Source of the DNA: Rhodococcus maanshanensis NBRC 100610
GTDB lineage: Bacteria > Actinomycetota > Actinomycetes > Mycobacteriales > Mycobacteriaceae
Assembly: GCF_001894865.1 (NCBI RefSeq)
Contig: NZ_BCXA01000047.1
Location: 1 to 58,253, forward strand
Direction: 5' to 3'
DNA length: 58,253 nt
This document shows, piece by piece, positions 24,252-33,485 of the stretch. Under the pieces are notes generated by a model. The model saw only the letters and a list, made by a program, of their open reading frames with translations, searched no databases and was not told the DNA's origin. Numbering within the stretch: the first letter of the stretch is position 1; each line of letters opens with the position of its first letter. Both the position numbers and the translations under genes were made by a program.

Positions 24252-24941
24252 GTGGTTTCACTGATCACACAGGGTCACTCCACCGATGAGCAGGGCCGTC
24301 CGTTCCGCAGGCGGCGCGCCATGCCCGTCATCGTGCTGATCAGCATCCTCGCCCTGCTCGGCTCCGTGCTGTGGGTTCGCATCCTCACCAAGGACGAGGA
24401 GGTCTCCGCCGCGGTGACGTGCAACCTCCCGCAGCAGGCCTCACAGTCCGACCCGAACGCGCCGACCCCGCAGCCCCTCGGCAAGAAGGTGGACCCGACC
24501 ACGCTGATGGACACCGAACCCACCACCCTCGCGGCGACCAGGGTCCGGGTCTTCAACGCCAACGGCGAACGCGGCCAGGCCGCGCAGGTGGCCGCGCAGC
24601 TGAGCGAGTACGGCTACGCGAGCGCCCCCGACGTCCAGGTCGGCAACGACCCCGTCTACGTCGACCAGAACATGCAGTGCCACGGCCAGATCCGTTTCGG
24701 CGCAAACGGTCTCGCCGCCGCCAGCGCCCTGTGGCTGGTCTCACCCTGCGCCGAACTGATCGAGGACCAGCGCCAGGACGACACCGTCGACCTCGCGCTC
24801 GGCACCTACTTCAGCGAACTCCGCCCGAACACCGACGCAGAAGAGGTGCTGGCCGTACTGAAGGAGCCCGCGCCCGGCGGCATGGCCGCCGCGCCCGTGG
24901 ACATCAGCCTCCTCAAGGCCGCCCGCACCGCTCGCTGCTGA
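24252..24941 (+). CDS. cei: Cell envelope integrity protein Cei (LytR C-terminal domain)
   Basis: A 229-residue membrane-anchored protein: a basic cytosolic start, one helix (MPVIVLISILALLGSVLWVR, about residues 25-44), then an extracellular part with a LytR_C-type domain (TRVRVFNANGERGQAAQVAAQLSEYGYA is its first half). Its position between DUF4193 and suhB matches Rv2700, named Cei in M. tuberculosis for its need in cell envelope integrity and virulence; the molecular action is not known. Four cysteines lie outside the membrane and could pair. The GTG at 24252 has GGAGAGG about 12 nt upstream. A palindrome and hairpin mark its leader. Confidence 0.85.
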   Translation: MVSLITQGHSTDEQGRPFRRRRAMPVIVLISILALLGSVLWVRILTKDEEVSAAVTCNLPQQASQSDPNAPTPQPLGKKVDPTTLMDTEPTTLAATRVRVFNANGERGQAAQVAAQLSEYGYASAPDVQVGNDPVYVDQNMQCHGQIRFGANGLAAASALWLVSPCAELIEDQRQDDTVDLALGTYFSELRPNTDAEEVLAVLKEPAPGGMAAAPVDISLLKAARTARC

Positions 24942-24945
24942 CGGG

Positions 24946-25863
24946 TCAGTCCGGGATCGGGTCGAACACGCCCGCCTCGGCGAAGACCTCGTCCAACTCG
25001 GCCGCGATCCCGGGGGCCGCAGCGACCACCACCTCGCCTCCAGCGCTCGTCGAGTCAGGCGCCGGCGTGCGGACCCGCGCGCCCGCCTCGCTCGCGATCA
25101 GCGAGCCCGCCGCCCAGTCCCACGGGCTGAGTCCGTGCTCGAAGTGCGCGTCGACGCGCCCCGAGGCCACCATGCACAGGTCGAGGGCTGCCGAACCGAC
25201 CCGGCGGATGTCGCGCACCCGAGGCAGCACCCGACCGATCAGCTCGCCCTGCGCCTGCCTGCGGGACCGCCCGTAGCCGAACCCCGTCGCGAGCAGTGCC
25301 ACCGACACGTCGGAGACCGGGTTGCACCGCAACTCGTGCTCGGTGCCGTCCGCCTCGAGCCGCGTCGCACCGTGCCCCAACGCCGCCGAATAGACGGCAT
25401 CGGCCGGGACGTCCACCACCGCACCCGCCACCGAGACACCGTCGATCTGCGCGGCGACCGACACCGCGAAGGCGGGGATGCCGTACAAGAAGTTCACCGT
25501 TCCGTCGATGGGGTCGACCACCCAGCGCACGCCCTGGATCTGCTCGGCCTGTCCCCCGCCCTCCTCGCCGAGGATGGCGTCGTCCGGGCGCAGGCCCGCG
25601 AGCAGTCCTCGGATCAGTTCCTCGGTCTCGGTGTCCACGACGGTGACCGGATCGGTGGGGTGGCTCTTGGTGGCGACCGAACTGTCCTCCGTGAGGACGC
25701 CCGTGGCGGCGAACACCTCGGGGCGGCGAGCACGCACGTGCCGTGCGGCGGTGACGGCCACCCGGACCGCCACTTCACGCAGCGTGCGCGGATCGTCGGG
25801 ACCGCCGGTGGCGTCACGTTCGGGGGTTGTCGGGATGGCAGCATGGGACCGCAAAGAAGGCAC
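24946..25863 (-). CDS. suhB: Inositol-1-monophosphatase (SuhB-like)
   Basis: A 305-residue metal-dependent phosphatase that releases myo-inositol from inositol phosphate, feeding phosphatidylinositol and mycothiol synthesis in actinobacteria. The metal-binding residues are in GEEGG (residues 99-103) and DPIDGT (117-122); the second signature is WDWAAGSLIASEAGA near residue 255. An N-terminal extension of about 30 residues rich in Pro and Asp precedes the domain. It converges on cei with 4 bp between the stops and is divergent from ppgK. The M. tuberculosis counterpart is Rv2701c. Other members of the family act on fructose bisphosphate or NADP, so specificity is inferred. Confidence 0.9.
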   Translation of the reverse strand: MPSLRSHAAIPTTPERDATGGPDDPRTLREVAVRVAVTAARHVRARRPEVFAATGVLTEDSSVATKSHPTDPVTVVDTETEELIRGLLAGLRPDDAILGEEGGGQAEQIQGVRWVVDPIDGTVNFLYGIPAFAVSVAAQIDGVSVAGAVVDVPADAVYSAALGHGATRLEADGTEHELRCNPVSDVSVALLATGFGYGRSRRQAQGELIGRVLPRVRDIRRVGSAALDLCMVASGRVDAHFEHGLSPWDWAAGSLIASEAGARVRTPAPDSTSAGGEVVVAAAPGIAAELDEVFAEAGVFDPIPD

Positions 25864-25928
25864 GCCCCATGGTGCCTCATCACCCGACTTCCGCGCCGGT
25901 CTTCTTCCAGACGATTAGGGTTTGCGCC

Positions 25929-26726
25929 ATGACTGAATCGACCCAGGCCCTGCGGTCCGAGGACGGCAACGGCAGCAGCCGACGCGGGTTCGGCATCGAC
26001 GTCGGCGGCAGCGGAGTGAAGGGTGGACTGGTCGATCTGCAGTCCGGTGAGCTGATCGGCGACCGGATCAAGATCGAGACCCCGCACCCGGCCACCCCCG
26101 AGGCCATCGCGGGCACCGTCGCGGAGATCGTCGCGCGGGCAGGCTGGGACGGCGCGGTCGGGATCACGCTGCCCGCCGTCGTCACCGGTGGGGTCGCGCG
26201 GACCGCGGCCAACATCGACAAGTCCTGGATCGGAACCGACGCGGCGGCCCTGTTCGGTCAGGCGCTCGGCGGCCGCCCCGTGACCGTGCTAAATGATGCC
26301 GACGCGGCTGGCGTCGCGGAGGACACCTACGGCGCGGGCAAGGACGTCGACGGTGTGGTCGTCCTGCTGACGTTCGGCACCGGGATCGGATCCGCGATCC
26401 TGCACAGGGGCGTCCTGCTCCCCAACACCGAGTTCGGGCACATGGAGGTCCACGGCAAGGAGGCAGAGCACCGCGCCGCCTCCTCGGTGAAGGAGACCAA
26501 GGGTCTGTCCTACAAGCAGTGGTCGGCTGAGGTCTCCCGGGTGCTCACCACGTTCGAGAACCTGCTGTGGCCCGACCTGTTCATCGCGGGCGGCGGCATC
26601 AGCCGCAAGAGCGAGAAATGGATCCCGTTGCTCACCAATCGCACCCCCGTCGTGCCCGCCGCGCTGCTGAACACGGCGGGCATCGTCGGCGCCGCACTCG
26701 CCGCGCAGACCAGCATCGCGTCGTAA
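25929..26726 (+). CDS. ppgK: Polyphosphate glucokinase
   Basis: A 265-residue ROK-family kinase that phosphorylates glucose with inorganic polyphosphate or ATP in the cytosol. The phosphate-1 motif GIDVGGSGVKGG (residues 22-33), the glucose-binding LNDADAAGVAEDTYGAG, the phosphate-2 motif LTFGTGIGSAI and the EFGHMEVHGKEAEHRA block typical of PpgK are all present, and so is the GLSYKQWSAEV segment. Length and context (directly before sigA) match Rv2702. It probably handles glucose imported by transporters such as the MFS porter at 3736. The ATG has no clear ribosome binding site. Confidence 0.94.
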   Translation: MTESTQALRSEDGNGSSRRGFGIDVGGSGVKGGLVDLQSGELIGDRIKIETPHPATPEAIAGTVAEIVARAGWDGAVGITLPAVVTGGVARTAANIDKSWIGTDAAALFGQALGGRPVTVLNDADAAGVAEDTYGAGKDVDGVVVLLTFGTGIGSAILHRGVLLPNTEFGHMEVHGKEAEHRAASSVKETKGLSYKQWSAEVSRVLTTFENLLWPDLFIAGGGISRKSEKWIPLLTNRTPVVPAALLNTAGIVGAALAAQTSIAS

Positions 26727-26742
26727 CACCCGTGGCGATAGT

Positions 26743-26771
26743 TACAATGGTTACGTCCGGCTCGAAGCCGG
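26743..26771 (+). promoter_or_regulatory. Probable sigA promoter and leader hairpin
   Basis: A -10-like TACAAT (26743-26748) follows the ppgK stop. A short inverted repeat, CCGGCT-CGA-AGCCGG (26757-26771), lies just after the predicted start point and may be a terminator for ppgK or a leader structure. The sigA GTG is at 26847, giving a leader of about 90 nt. Confidence 0.45.
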
Positions 26772-26846
26772 CCGAACTCAACTGACCTCTCCGCCGGAAA
26801 ATCACTCTGGCGTGACGCCGCACGACACCGTCACGAAAGGGCGTAC

Positions 26847-28217
<1,371 letters not shown>

Positions 28218-28238
28218 ACCCGTCCCGACCAGACGACG

Positions 28239-28271
28239 AATGCCCCGCCACCGCGAAGGTGGCGGGGCATT
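28239..28271 (+). terminator. Terminator after sigA
   Basis: A perfect 14-bp stem (AATGCCCCGCCACC with its complement) and a 5-nt loop GCGAA begin 21 nt after the sigA stop. Confidence 0.85.
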
Positions 28272-28372
28272 CGTGTGCCCGATGGTCACCGGCACCGACA
28301 TTTCACCCGGCGCACGTCGGGCCGTCATCGGATCCCAAGCGCGCACGCCCCGCGGTGGTCGACACTTGCCGG

Positions 28373-30352
28373 ATGAGTGAGCAGTCCCCTCTCGCCCCGA
28401 CCTCCCCGCGCGGACCCTCCCGCCGCACGTTCCTGCGCGGCTCCGCCCTCGCAGGCGGCCTCGCGGTCGCCGGTGTCCGACACGCCCCGTCCGCGACCGC
28501 CGCGGCGCCGTCCGCCGATCCGGCCCGCGCCGTCGACTACCCCACGTGCTGCCCCGGACCGTTCGCCAACGGCGTCGCCAGCGGCGACCCGTTGCCCAAC
28601 CGCGTCATCCTCTGGACCCGTCTCATGCCCGAGCGCGTGGCCGGAGCCCCTGGCCCCGTGCGGTGGGAGGTGGCCACCGACCCCGGCATGACGGCACTCG
28701 TCCGCTCCGGTGAGCAGACCCCGGTGGCGGAGCACGACTTCACGGTGAAGGTCGACGTCACCGGCCTGTCCCCGGCCTCGACGTACTTCTACCGCTTCAC
28801 GCACTCCGGCGCGCACTCGATCACGGGGCGAACGCGCACCGCGCCGGCCCCGGGTGCCGCCGTCGACCGGGTGCGCATCGCCACGATGTCCTGCAGCTCC
28901 TACTGGTCCTCGTTCTGGAGCGGGTTCGAGCACATCGCCGCCCGGGACGACCTCGATCTCGTGCTGCACGTGGGCGACTACATCTACGACTTCCCCGACA
29001 AGGACGAGCTGGTGCGCTCGCGCGTCGGCTTCGCCGACATGGACCACCCGGACAACCGGGACTGGCTCGACCTCGCCGAGGTGCGCAGGCGGTACGCGCT
29101 GTGGCGTTCGGACCCCCAGTTCGTCCGGGCCCACCAGCAGCATCCGTGGATGATCGTGTGGGACAACCACGACATCGACGTCGCCTACGGCAACGAGGTG
29201 GACGCGCCCGGGATCGACCCGGCATCGGCGACCACGACCCTCCCCGACACGGTGCGCGCGTTCCACGAATGGACTCCGACCCGGCCCGTGCGTGCCGACG
29301 GCAGCGGCGAGTTCGTGCTCGTCGACGACGGCTCCTACCCCGCGCCGGAGGATCCCTTGCTCGTCTACCGGGCGCTGCGCTACGGCGACCTCGTCGACGT
29401 CGTCGGGATCGACGCCGAGTCGCAAGGCGTGCACGGGCTCCCCGCCGACTCCTCGCATCTGCCGCCCGGGCAGCCGAGCCTCCTCGGTCGGCGGCAGTAC
29501 GAGTGGCTCACGGCCACGCTCACCGACTCGTCGCACCGGGGAACCCGGTGGCGGGTCATCGGCAACCAGGCGTGGTTCGCGCCGACCGACATCCCGGAGG
29601 TCGTGCAGGGGGTGAAGATGCCGAAGCTCGGCATCGGTCGCTGGGGCCGGTACGCCGCCGAGCGCGATGCGATCGTCAACCACCTCCGGGGCGCACGCGG
29701 GGAGCGGATCTGGCGGAACGTCATGGTGACCGGCGACGCGCACGGGAATTTCGCGTCCGACGTCATCTCCACGGCGTACCTCGGCGACGGGTATGTCTCG
29801 GGGGTCCCCGGCCGCAACACCCGTGACGGTGCCGAACCGCATAACCACGGGGCCGGGGCGGTGCGGGTGAGCACCGGCAACGGCGGCCCGGTGCTCTCAG
29901 TCGTCGACGACCCCGCCGACGTCCGAGGCCTGTCCGTCGGTGTCGAGTTCGCCCCCACCTCGATGGGGCGCGGCGGCGCCGACGACATGATCCGCGGTGC
30001 CACCGGCCTCGGGCCTGCGGAGTCCACCGAGATCGCGCGCGCCGCCGAAGCTGCGATCCTCACGCTCAACCGCAACACCCAGTTCGTCGAGTGGGTCGAC
30101 CACGGCTACGGGATCATCGACCTCGACCGCGACCGGGCCGTGTTCGAGTTCTGGTGGCAGGACAAGCACGTGCCGCGGTCGCCGGACGTCCTCGGCCACC
30201 AGATGGTGGCATTCGCCGAGGAGGACCGATCGGCGGTGCCGCCGCGGTTCCGGGATCAGATCGATGCCGTCGAGCTGCACGGGCTGCCATACCGGCCGAC
30301 CTCCGGGGCGCCGCACGGCCCGCAGGCTCCGTGGTTCCCGCCGGAGGCCTAG
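28373..30352 (+). CDS. Tat-exported alkaline phosphatase D (PhoD-like)
   Basis: A 659-residue phosphodiesterase/phosphomonoesterase of the PhoD family, exported folded by the Tat system: SRRTFLRGSALAGGLAVAG (residues 16-34) is a textbook twin-arginine signal. An N-terminal fibronectin-like domain (NRVILWTRLMPE, then STYFYRFTHSG) precedes the metallophosphatase core with MSCSSYWSSFW, LHVGDYIYDF, WDNHDID and MVTGDAHGNFASD. These supply the Fe3+/Ca2+ ligands; the Cys of MSC is the usual Fe ligand. It would release phosphate outside the cell. No PHO box was sought by computation. The ATG at 28373 is chosen because the signal peptide begins there; no clear ribosome binding site precedes it. Confidence 0.92.
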   Translation: MSEQSPLAPTSPRGPSRRTFLRGSALAGGLAVAGVRHAPSATAAAPSADPARAVDYPTCCPGPFANGVASGDPLPNRVILWTRLMPERVAGAPGPVRWEVATDPGMTALVRSGEQTPVAEHDFTVKVDVTGLSPASTYFYRFTHSGAHSITGRTRTAPAPGAAVDRVRIATMSCSSYWSSFWSGFEHIAARDDLDLVLHVGDYIYDFPDKDELVRSRVGFADMDHPDNRDWLDLAEVRRRYALWRSDPQFVRAHQQHPWMIVWDNHDIDVAYGNEVDAPGIDPASATTTLPDTVRAFHEWTPTRPVRADGSGEFVLVDDGSYPAPEDPLLVYRALRYGDLVDVVGIDAESQGVHGLPADSSHLPPGQPSLLGRRQYEWLTATLTDSSHRGTRWRVIGNQAWFAPTDIPEVVQGVKMPKLGIGRWGRYAAERDAIVNHLRGARGERIWRNVMVTGDAHGNFASDVISTAYLGDGYVSGVPGRNTRDGAEPHNHGAGAVRVSTGNGGPVLSVVDDPADVRGLSVGVEFAPTSMGRGGADDMIRGATGLGPAESTEIARAAEAAILTLNRNTQFVEWVDHGYGIIDLDRDRAVFEFWWQDKHVPRSPDVLGHQMVAFAEEDRSAVPPRFRDQIDAVELHGLPYRPTSGAPHGPQAPWFPPEA

Positions 30353-30514
30353 TCCGACGGGCGCTACCGGCTGCGCAGCGTGGCGGTGAGGTCCCGGATC
30401 TGCTCGACGCCCGCCATCGGGACCTAGACTGGAAGCTCCGACGTGACAGCAGTGATGACCCTTCGCCGGCCGTACGGCGACGGGGGTCGTCGCCTTATCG
30501 CGAGGTGACCCGAG

Positions 30515-30862
30515 ATGACGACCGAAGACCGGCGGCAGGACCACCCGGACACGGTGGTGTTCGGCAACACGCGCGAGATCGCCGATCGCATCATGGCGTT
30601 GCCCGATCGCGTGGTGCGTGCGCTCACGGTCGCCAAGGACCGCTGCGCGGACGGCACCGTGCGACTGCAGATCTTCCACAACCTCTACAACCCCGAGCTC
30701 GGCATCGGCCGGTACCTGTTCGTCCCCGGCGACGGCACCGAGCCGTACTGGGTCGAGACGCTCGACGGCACCGTGACGCTGCGCAGCCCGTGCTGCGCGG
30801 ACGAGGACGCGAAGGTCAGCGACGTCGTCGAGCGGTTCCGCAACGCGCGGCACAAGCGATGA
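30515..30862 (+). CDS. Hypothetical 115-residue protein
   Basis: A small soluble protein that I cannot assign. It begins MTTEDRRQDHPDTVVFGNTR and has a helical segment (EIADRIMALPDRVVRALTVA), then probable beta strands (GTVRLQIFHNLYNPELGIGR, LFVPGDGTEPYWVETLDGTV), ending with LRSPCCADEDAKVSDVVERF. The Cys-Cys pair could bind metal. GAGGTGA lies 8 nt before the ATG and a possible -10, TAGACT, near 30426, so it looks like a real single-gene unit between phoD and the antiporter genes. It converges on the antiporter gene with 15 bp between the stops. Confidence 0.65.
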   Translation: MTTEDRRQDHPDTVVFGNTREIADRIMALPDRVVRALTVAKDRCADGTVRLQIFHNLYNPELGIGRYLFVPGDGTEPYWVETLDGTVTLRSPCCADEDAKVSDVVERFRNARHKR

Positions 30863-30877
30863 CCGCGGCGGACACCG

Positions 30878-32080
30878 TCAGGTCGTGAGGTAGGGGTCGC
30901 TCGACTCCCCAGACGGCTTCTGCGGGCGCCGCATGACGCCGACCAGTGGCTCGACCACCCGCGCCGCCACCGGGCCGAGGATCGCCATCAGCAGCACGTA
31001 CGCCGTCGCCAGCGCCGCGAGCTCACCCTCGACGGCGCCGGCCGCGACCGCGAGCCCCGCGATGACGATCGAGAACTCGCCGCGGGCGACGAGCGCGGCG
31101 CCCGCCCTGGCCCGGCCCATCAGCGCGACACCCTGCCTGCGGGCCGCCCACCACCCCGTCGCGATCTTGGTCGCGGTCGTCGCCACCGCCAGCAGAACCG
31201 CCCAGCCGAGGACGGGAGGAATGGTGGCCGGATCGGTGTTCAGCCCGAACACCACGAAGAACATGGCCGCGAACAGGTCCCGCAGGGGCTCGAGTACCTT
31301 CGCCGCGTTGCGGGCGGTCGACCCGGAGATCGCGATACCGAGCAGGAATGCCCCGACCGCCGCCGACACCTGCATCGCCGAGGCGATCCCGGCGACCAGG
31401 AGCGCCGCGCCCAGCAGCTTGAGGAGGAAGACCTCCTTGTCCTTGCTGTCGACGATCGCCGACACGTAGTGGCCGTAGCGCAGCGCGATCACCAGCACCA
31501 AGGTGACAACGCACAACGAGATCGCCAGCGCCTGCAGGCCGCCGAAGAAGCCGACCCCGGCCAGGATCGCGGTCAGGATCGGCAGGTAGACGGCCATGGT
31601 CAGGTCCTCGAACACGAGGATCGCCAGCACGACAGGGGTTTCGCGGTTACCGAGCCGGCCCAGGTCATTGAGAACCTTCGCGGCGATGCCCGAGGACGAG
31701 ATGTAGGTGACGCCGCCCATCACGAGGGCACCGACCGGTCCCCACCCGAGCATGAAGGCGACGATCACGCCGGGCGCCGCGTTGAGCACGATGTCCACCG
31801 CGCCCGCCATCCACGACTTGCGCAGGCCGGTGACCAGCTCACTCGCGGTGTACTCGAGGCCGAGCAGCAGGAGCAAAAGGACCACGCCGATCTCGCCCGC
31901 CAGGTGTCCGAAGTCGCCGATACCGTCGAGCGTGAAGAACCCGCCCTCGCCGAAGCAGAGGCCGCCCACCAGATAGAGCGGAATCGGCGACATGCCGACC
32001 CGGCCGGCCAGCCGCCCGAGGACACCGAGCGCGAAGAACACCGCGCCGAGCTGGATCAGCGAGAGCGCGGTGCTAGTCAT
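30878..32080 (-). CDS. CPA2 cation:proton antiporter (KhtU-like)
   Basis: A 400-residue membrane protein with about 12-13 helices of the Kef/CPA2 type, predicted to exchange K+ (or Na+) for H+. Typical parts: PLYLVGGLCFGEGG in helix 2, LLLLLLGLEYTASELV, the unwound helix TYISSSGIAAKVLNDLGRL, the ion-binding LAILVFEDLTMAVYLP, and AALVARGEFSIVIAGLA near the end. There is no cytosolic RCK domain in the protein itself; that function is supplied by the separate gene upstream, as in KhtTU pairs. It is co-directional with that gene and 54 bp downstream of it. Confidence 0.87.
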   Translation of the reverse strand: MTSTALSLIQLGAVFFALGVLGRLAGRVGMSPIPLYLVGGLCFGEGGFFTLDGIGDFGHLAGEIGVVLLLLLLGLEYTASELVTGLRKSWMAGAVDIVLNAAPGVIVAFMLGWGPVGALVMGGVTYISSSGIAAKVLNDLGRLGNRETPVVLAILVFEDLTMAVYLPILTAILAGVGFFGGLQALAISLCVVTLVLVIALRYGHYVSAIVDSKDKEVFLLKLLGAALLVAGIASAMQVSAAVGAFLLGIAISGSTARNAAKVLEPLRDLFAAMFFVVFGLNTDPATIPPVLGWAVLLAVATTATKIATGWWAARRQGVALMGRARAGAALVARGEFSIVIAGLAVAAGAVEGELAALATAYVLLMAILGPVAARVVEPLVGVMRRPQKPSGESSDPYLTT

Positions 32081-32098
32081 GGCGCCCCGGTTTTCTCC

Positions 32099-32158
32099 CG
32101 GAGCTCAACCGTGGAGCTGGGTCCTCGCCGGAACTCATCCGTGGTGCAGGATCTTGGC
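32099..32158. repeat. Imperfect tandem duplication at the end of the khtT-like gene
   Basis: Two adjacent 30-bp units, 32099-32128 and 32129-32158, agree at about 24 positions (CGGAGCTCAACCGTGG versus CGGAACTCATCCGTGG at their starts). The second unit contains the last codons and stop of the KhtT-like gene; the first lies between that stop and the antiporter start, as if the gene's tail had been copied. Confidence 0.6.
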
Positions 32159-32617
32159 CGCACCGTCGAGCCCGTCCGAGGTACCCACGGCGACCAAGAG
32201 GTCTCCCTCTGTGAGGTTGAAGTCCGGATTCGGTGACGGGTACACCTGCCCGGCCCGCATCACCGCCACCACCGAGACCCCGGTCCTGGTGCGCATCGCG
32301 GTCTCCCCCAGCGTCCGTCCGTCGAAGGGCGAGTCCTCGGTGATCGGCAGTTGCCGGGTGTTGATCCCCGGCAGGTCACGGTGCTCCTCACGCAACTGCG
32401 AGACCAGCTGCGGGGCACCGAGCAGATTGCCGAGCACCGCGGCCTCCTCGTCGGTCAGCGGCACCGACGCGGCACAGGCGTCGGGATCGTCCTTCTTCGA
32501 GACGATCAGGTCCGTCCCGCCGTCCCGATGGGTGACCACGCCGATGCGTCTGCCGGTCGAGAGCTCGAAATCCTTCCGGACGCCGATCCCGGGAAGGGGA
32601 GTCACTTCCACGTTCAT
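32135..32617 (-). CDS. RCK-C domain regulator of the K+/H+ antiporter (KhtT-like)
   Basis: A 160-residue cytosolic protein. An N-terminal beta domain (VEVTPLPGIGVRKDFELSTG, GRRIGVVTHRDGG) is joined to a C-terminal RCK-C/TrkA-C domain (QLPITEDSPFDGRTLGETAM, RTGVSVVAVMRAGQVYPSPN, LTEGDLLVAVGT). This is the architecture of KhtT, the subunit that controls the K+/H+ antiporter KhtU; in Bacillus it responds to pH and cyclic-di-AMP. Whether this protein binds that nucleotide is not known from sequence. It is encoded just before the antiporter gene and likely translated with it. Confidence 0.88.
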   Translation of the reverse strand: MNVEVTPLPGIGVRKDFELSTGRRIGVVTHRDGGTDLIVSKKDDPDACAASVPLTDEEAAVLGNLLGAPQLVSQLREEHRDLPGINTRQLPITEDSPFDGRTLGETAMRTRTGVSVVAVMRAGQVYPSPNPDFNLTEGDLLVAVGTSDGLDGAAKILHHG

Positions 32618-32676
32618 GACTCAACGGTAGCGCCGCGCGCGGGATCGGTCCCGCGACGCGCGATATCCGCAGGTTC

Positions 32677-33375
32677 TCAGCGGAAGAAGAGCCCGGCGGC
32701 GGCATCGCGGGCGAGCAGGAATCCCGCGATTCCCAGCACCCAGCCCAGCGCACTGTCCGCATGTCTGGACAGGAAGCCGTCCGCGCGCGTCAGCCAGGGC
32801 TCGGCCCGCGTGTGCGCCACCGTCCTGGCGAGGATCAGCAGGCAGGCGGGGAGCACCATCATGGCGCAGTAACCGGCCAGCAGCGGGATCGAGACCGCAG
32901 GAGACAGCCCGGTCGAGACCATCAGCCCGATCGCGGCGAGGTACGGCAGCATCGTGACCAGTTCGAGGGCACCCGCGCTCATCGCCAGGACCGCGAGCCC
33001 GGAGCCGGAGGACTGTGCGCCCAGAGCCTTTGCCCGCCACCGGGTCACCCGACCGCCCGCGCCACCGTCCTTCGACCCGGAGTCGAATCGCCAGCTGATC
33101 GCGAACAAGCCGAGGCCGAGCGCCAGCTGCACACCGAGCGCGACGGGTCCGCGCAGCGCGGACCCGGCCGCCGCGATTCCCGTCGACGCCGCGAGCAGGA
33201 CCAGCACCCCGACCACGAGGTAGAAGCCCGCGATCACGCCCAGGTACGCGACCATCCGCCGCACCGGCGGCCGCTCCGGGGACATCAACAACCACAGCGG
33301 TATCACCAGCGTCCCCAGGCTGGTGCTGTCCACAAGGGCGAGCGCGACCAGCCCGAGCACGAGTGCCATGTCCAT
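32677..33375 (-). CDS. GAP-family (peptidoglycolipid-addressing) membrane protein
   Basis: A 232-residue protein with about six helices, of the Sap/GAP family. In mycobacteria such proteins take part in moving glycolipids to the surface; the family is also related to LysE-like exporters. The first helix ALVLGLVALALVDSTSLGTLVIPLWLLMSP, with its DSTSxGTLxIP pattern, is diagnostic, as are ALELVTMLPYLAAIGLM and the mid-loop basic linker. The start is uncertain: ATG 33375, ATG 33369 or GTG 33390 are possible and none has a good ribosome binding site. Its cargo here is unknown. Confidence 0.8.
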   Translation of the reverse strand: MDMALVLGLVALALVDSTSLGTLVIPLWLLMSPERPPVRRMVAYLGVIAGFYLVVGVLVLLAASTGIAAAGSALRGPVALGVQLALGLGLFAISWRFDSGSKDGGAGGRVTRWRAKALGAQSSGSGLAVLAMSAGALELVTMLPYLAAIGLMVSTGLSPAVSIPLLAGYCAMMVLPACLLILARTVAHTRAEPWLTRADGFLSRHADSALGWVLGIAGFLLARDAAAGLFFR

Positions 33376-33485
33376 GCCGATGATCGTCACCGCCTCGGCG
33401 CGGCCGGGACATCGCCCGACCGCCGGATCGGCCGTCCTCCTTTGGGACGACGTGCCTGCGGGGGTCGGTGTGCTGTGATGATGGC

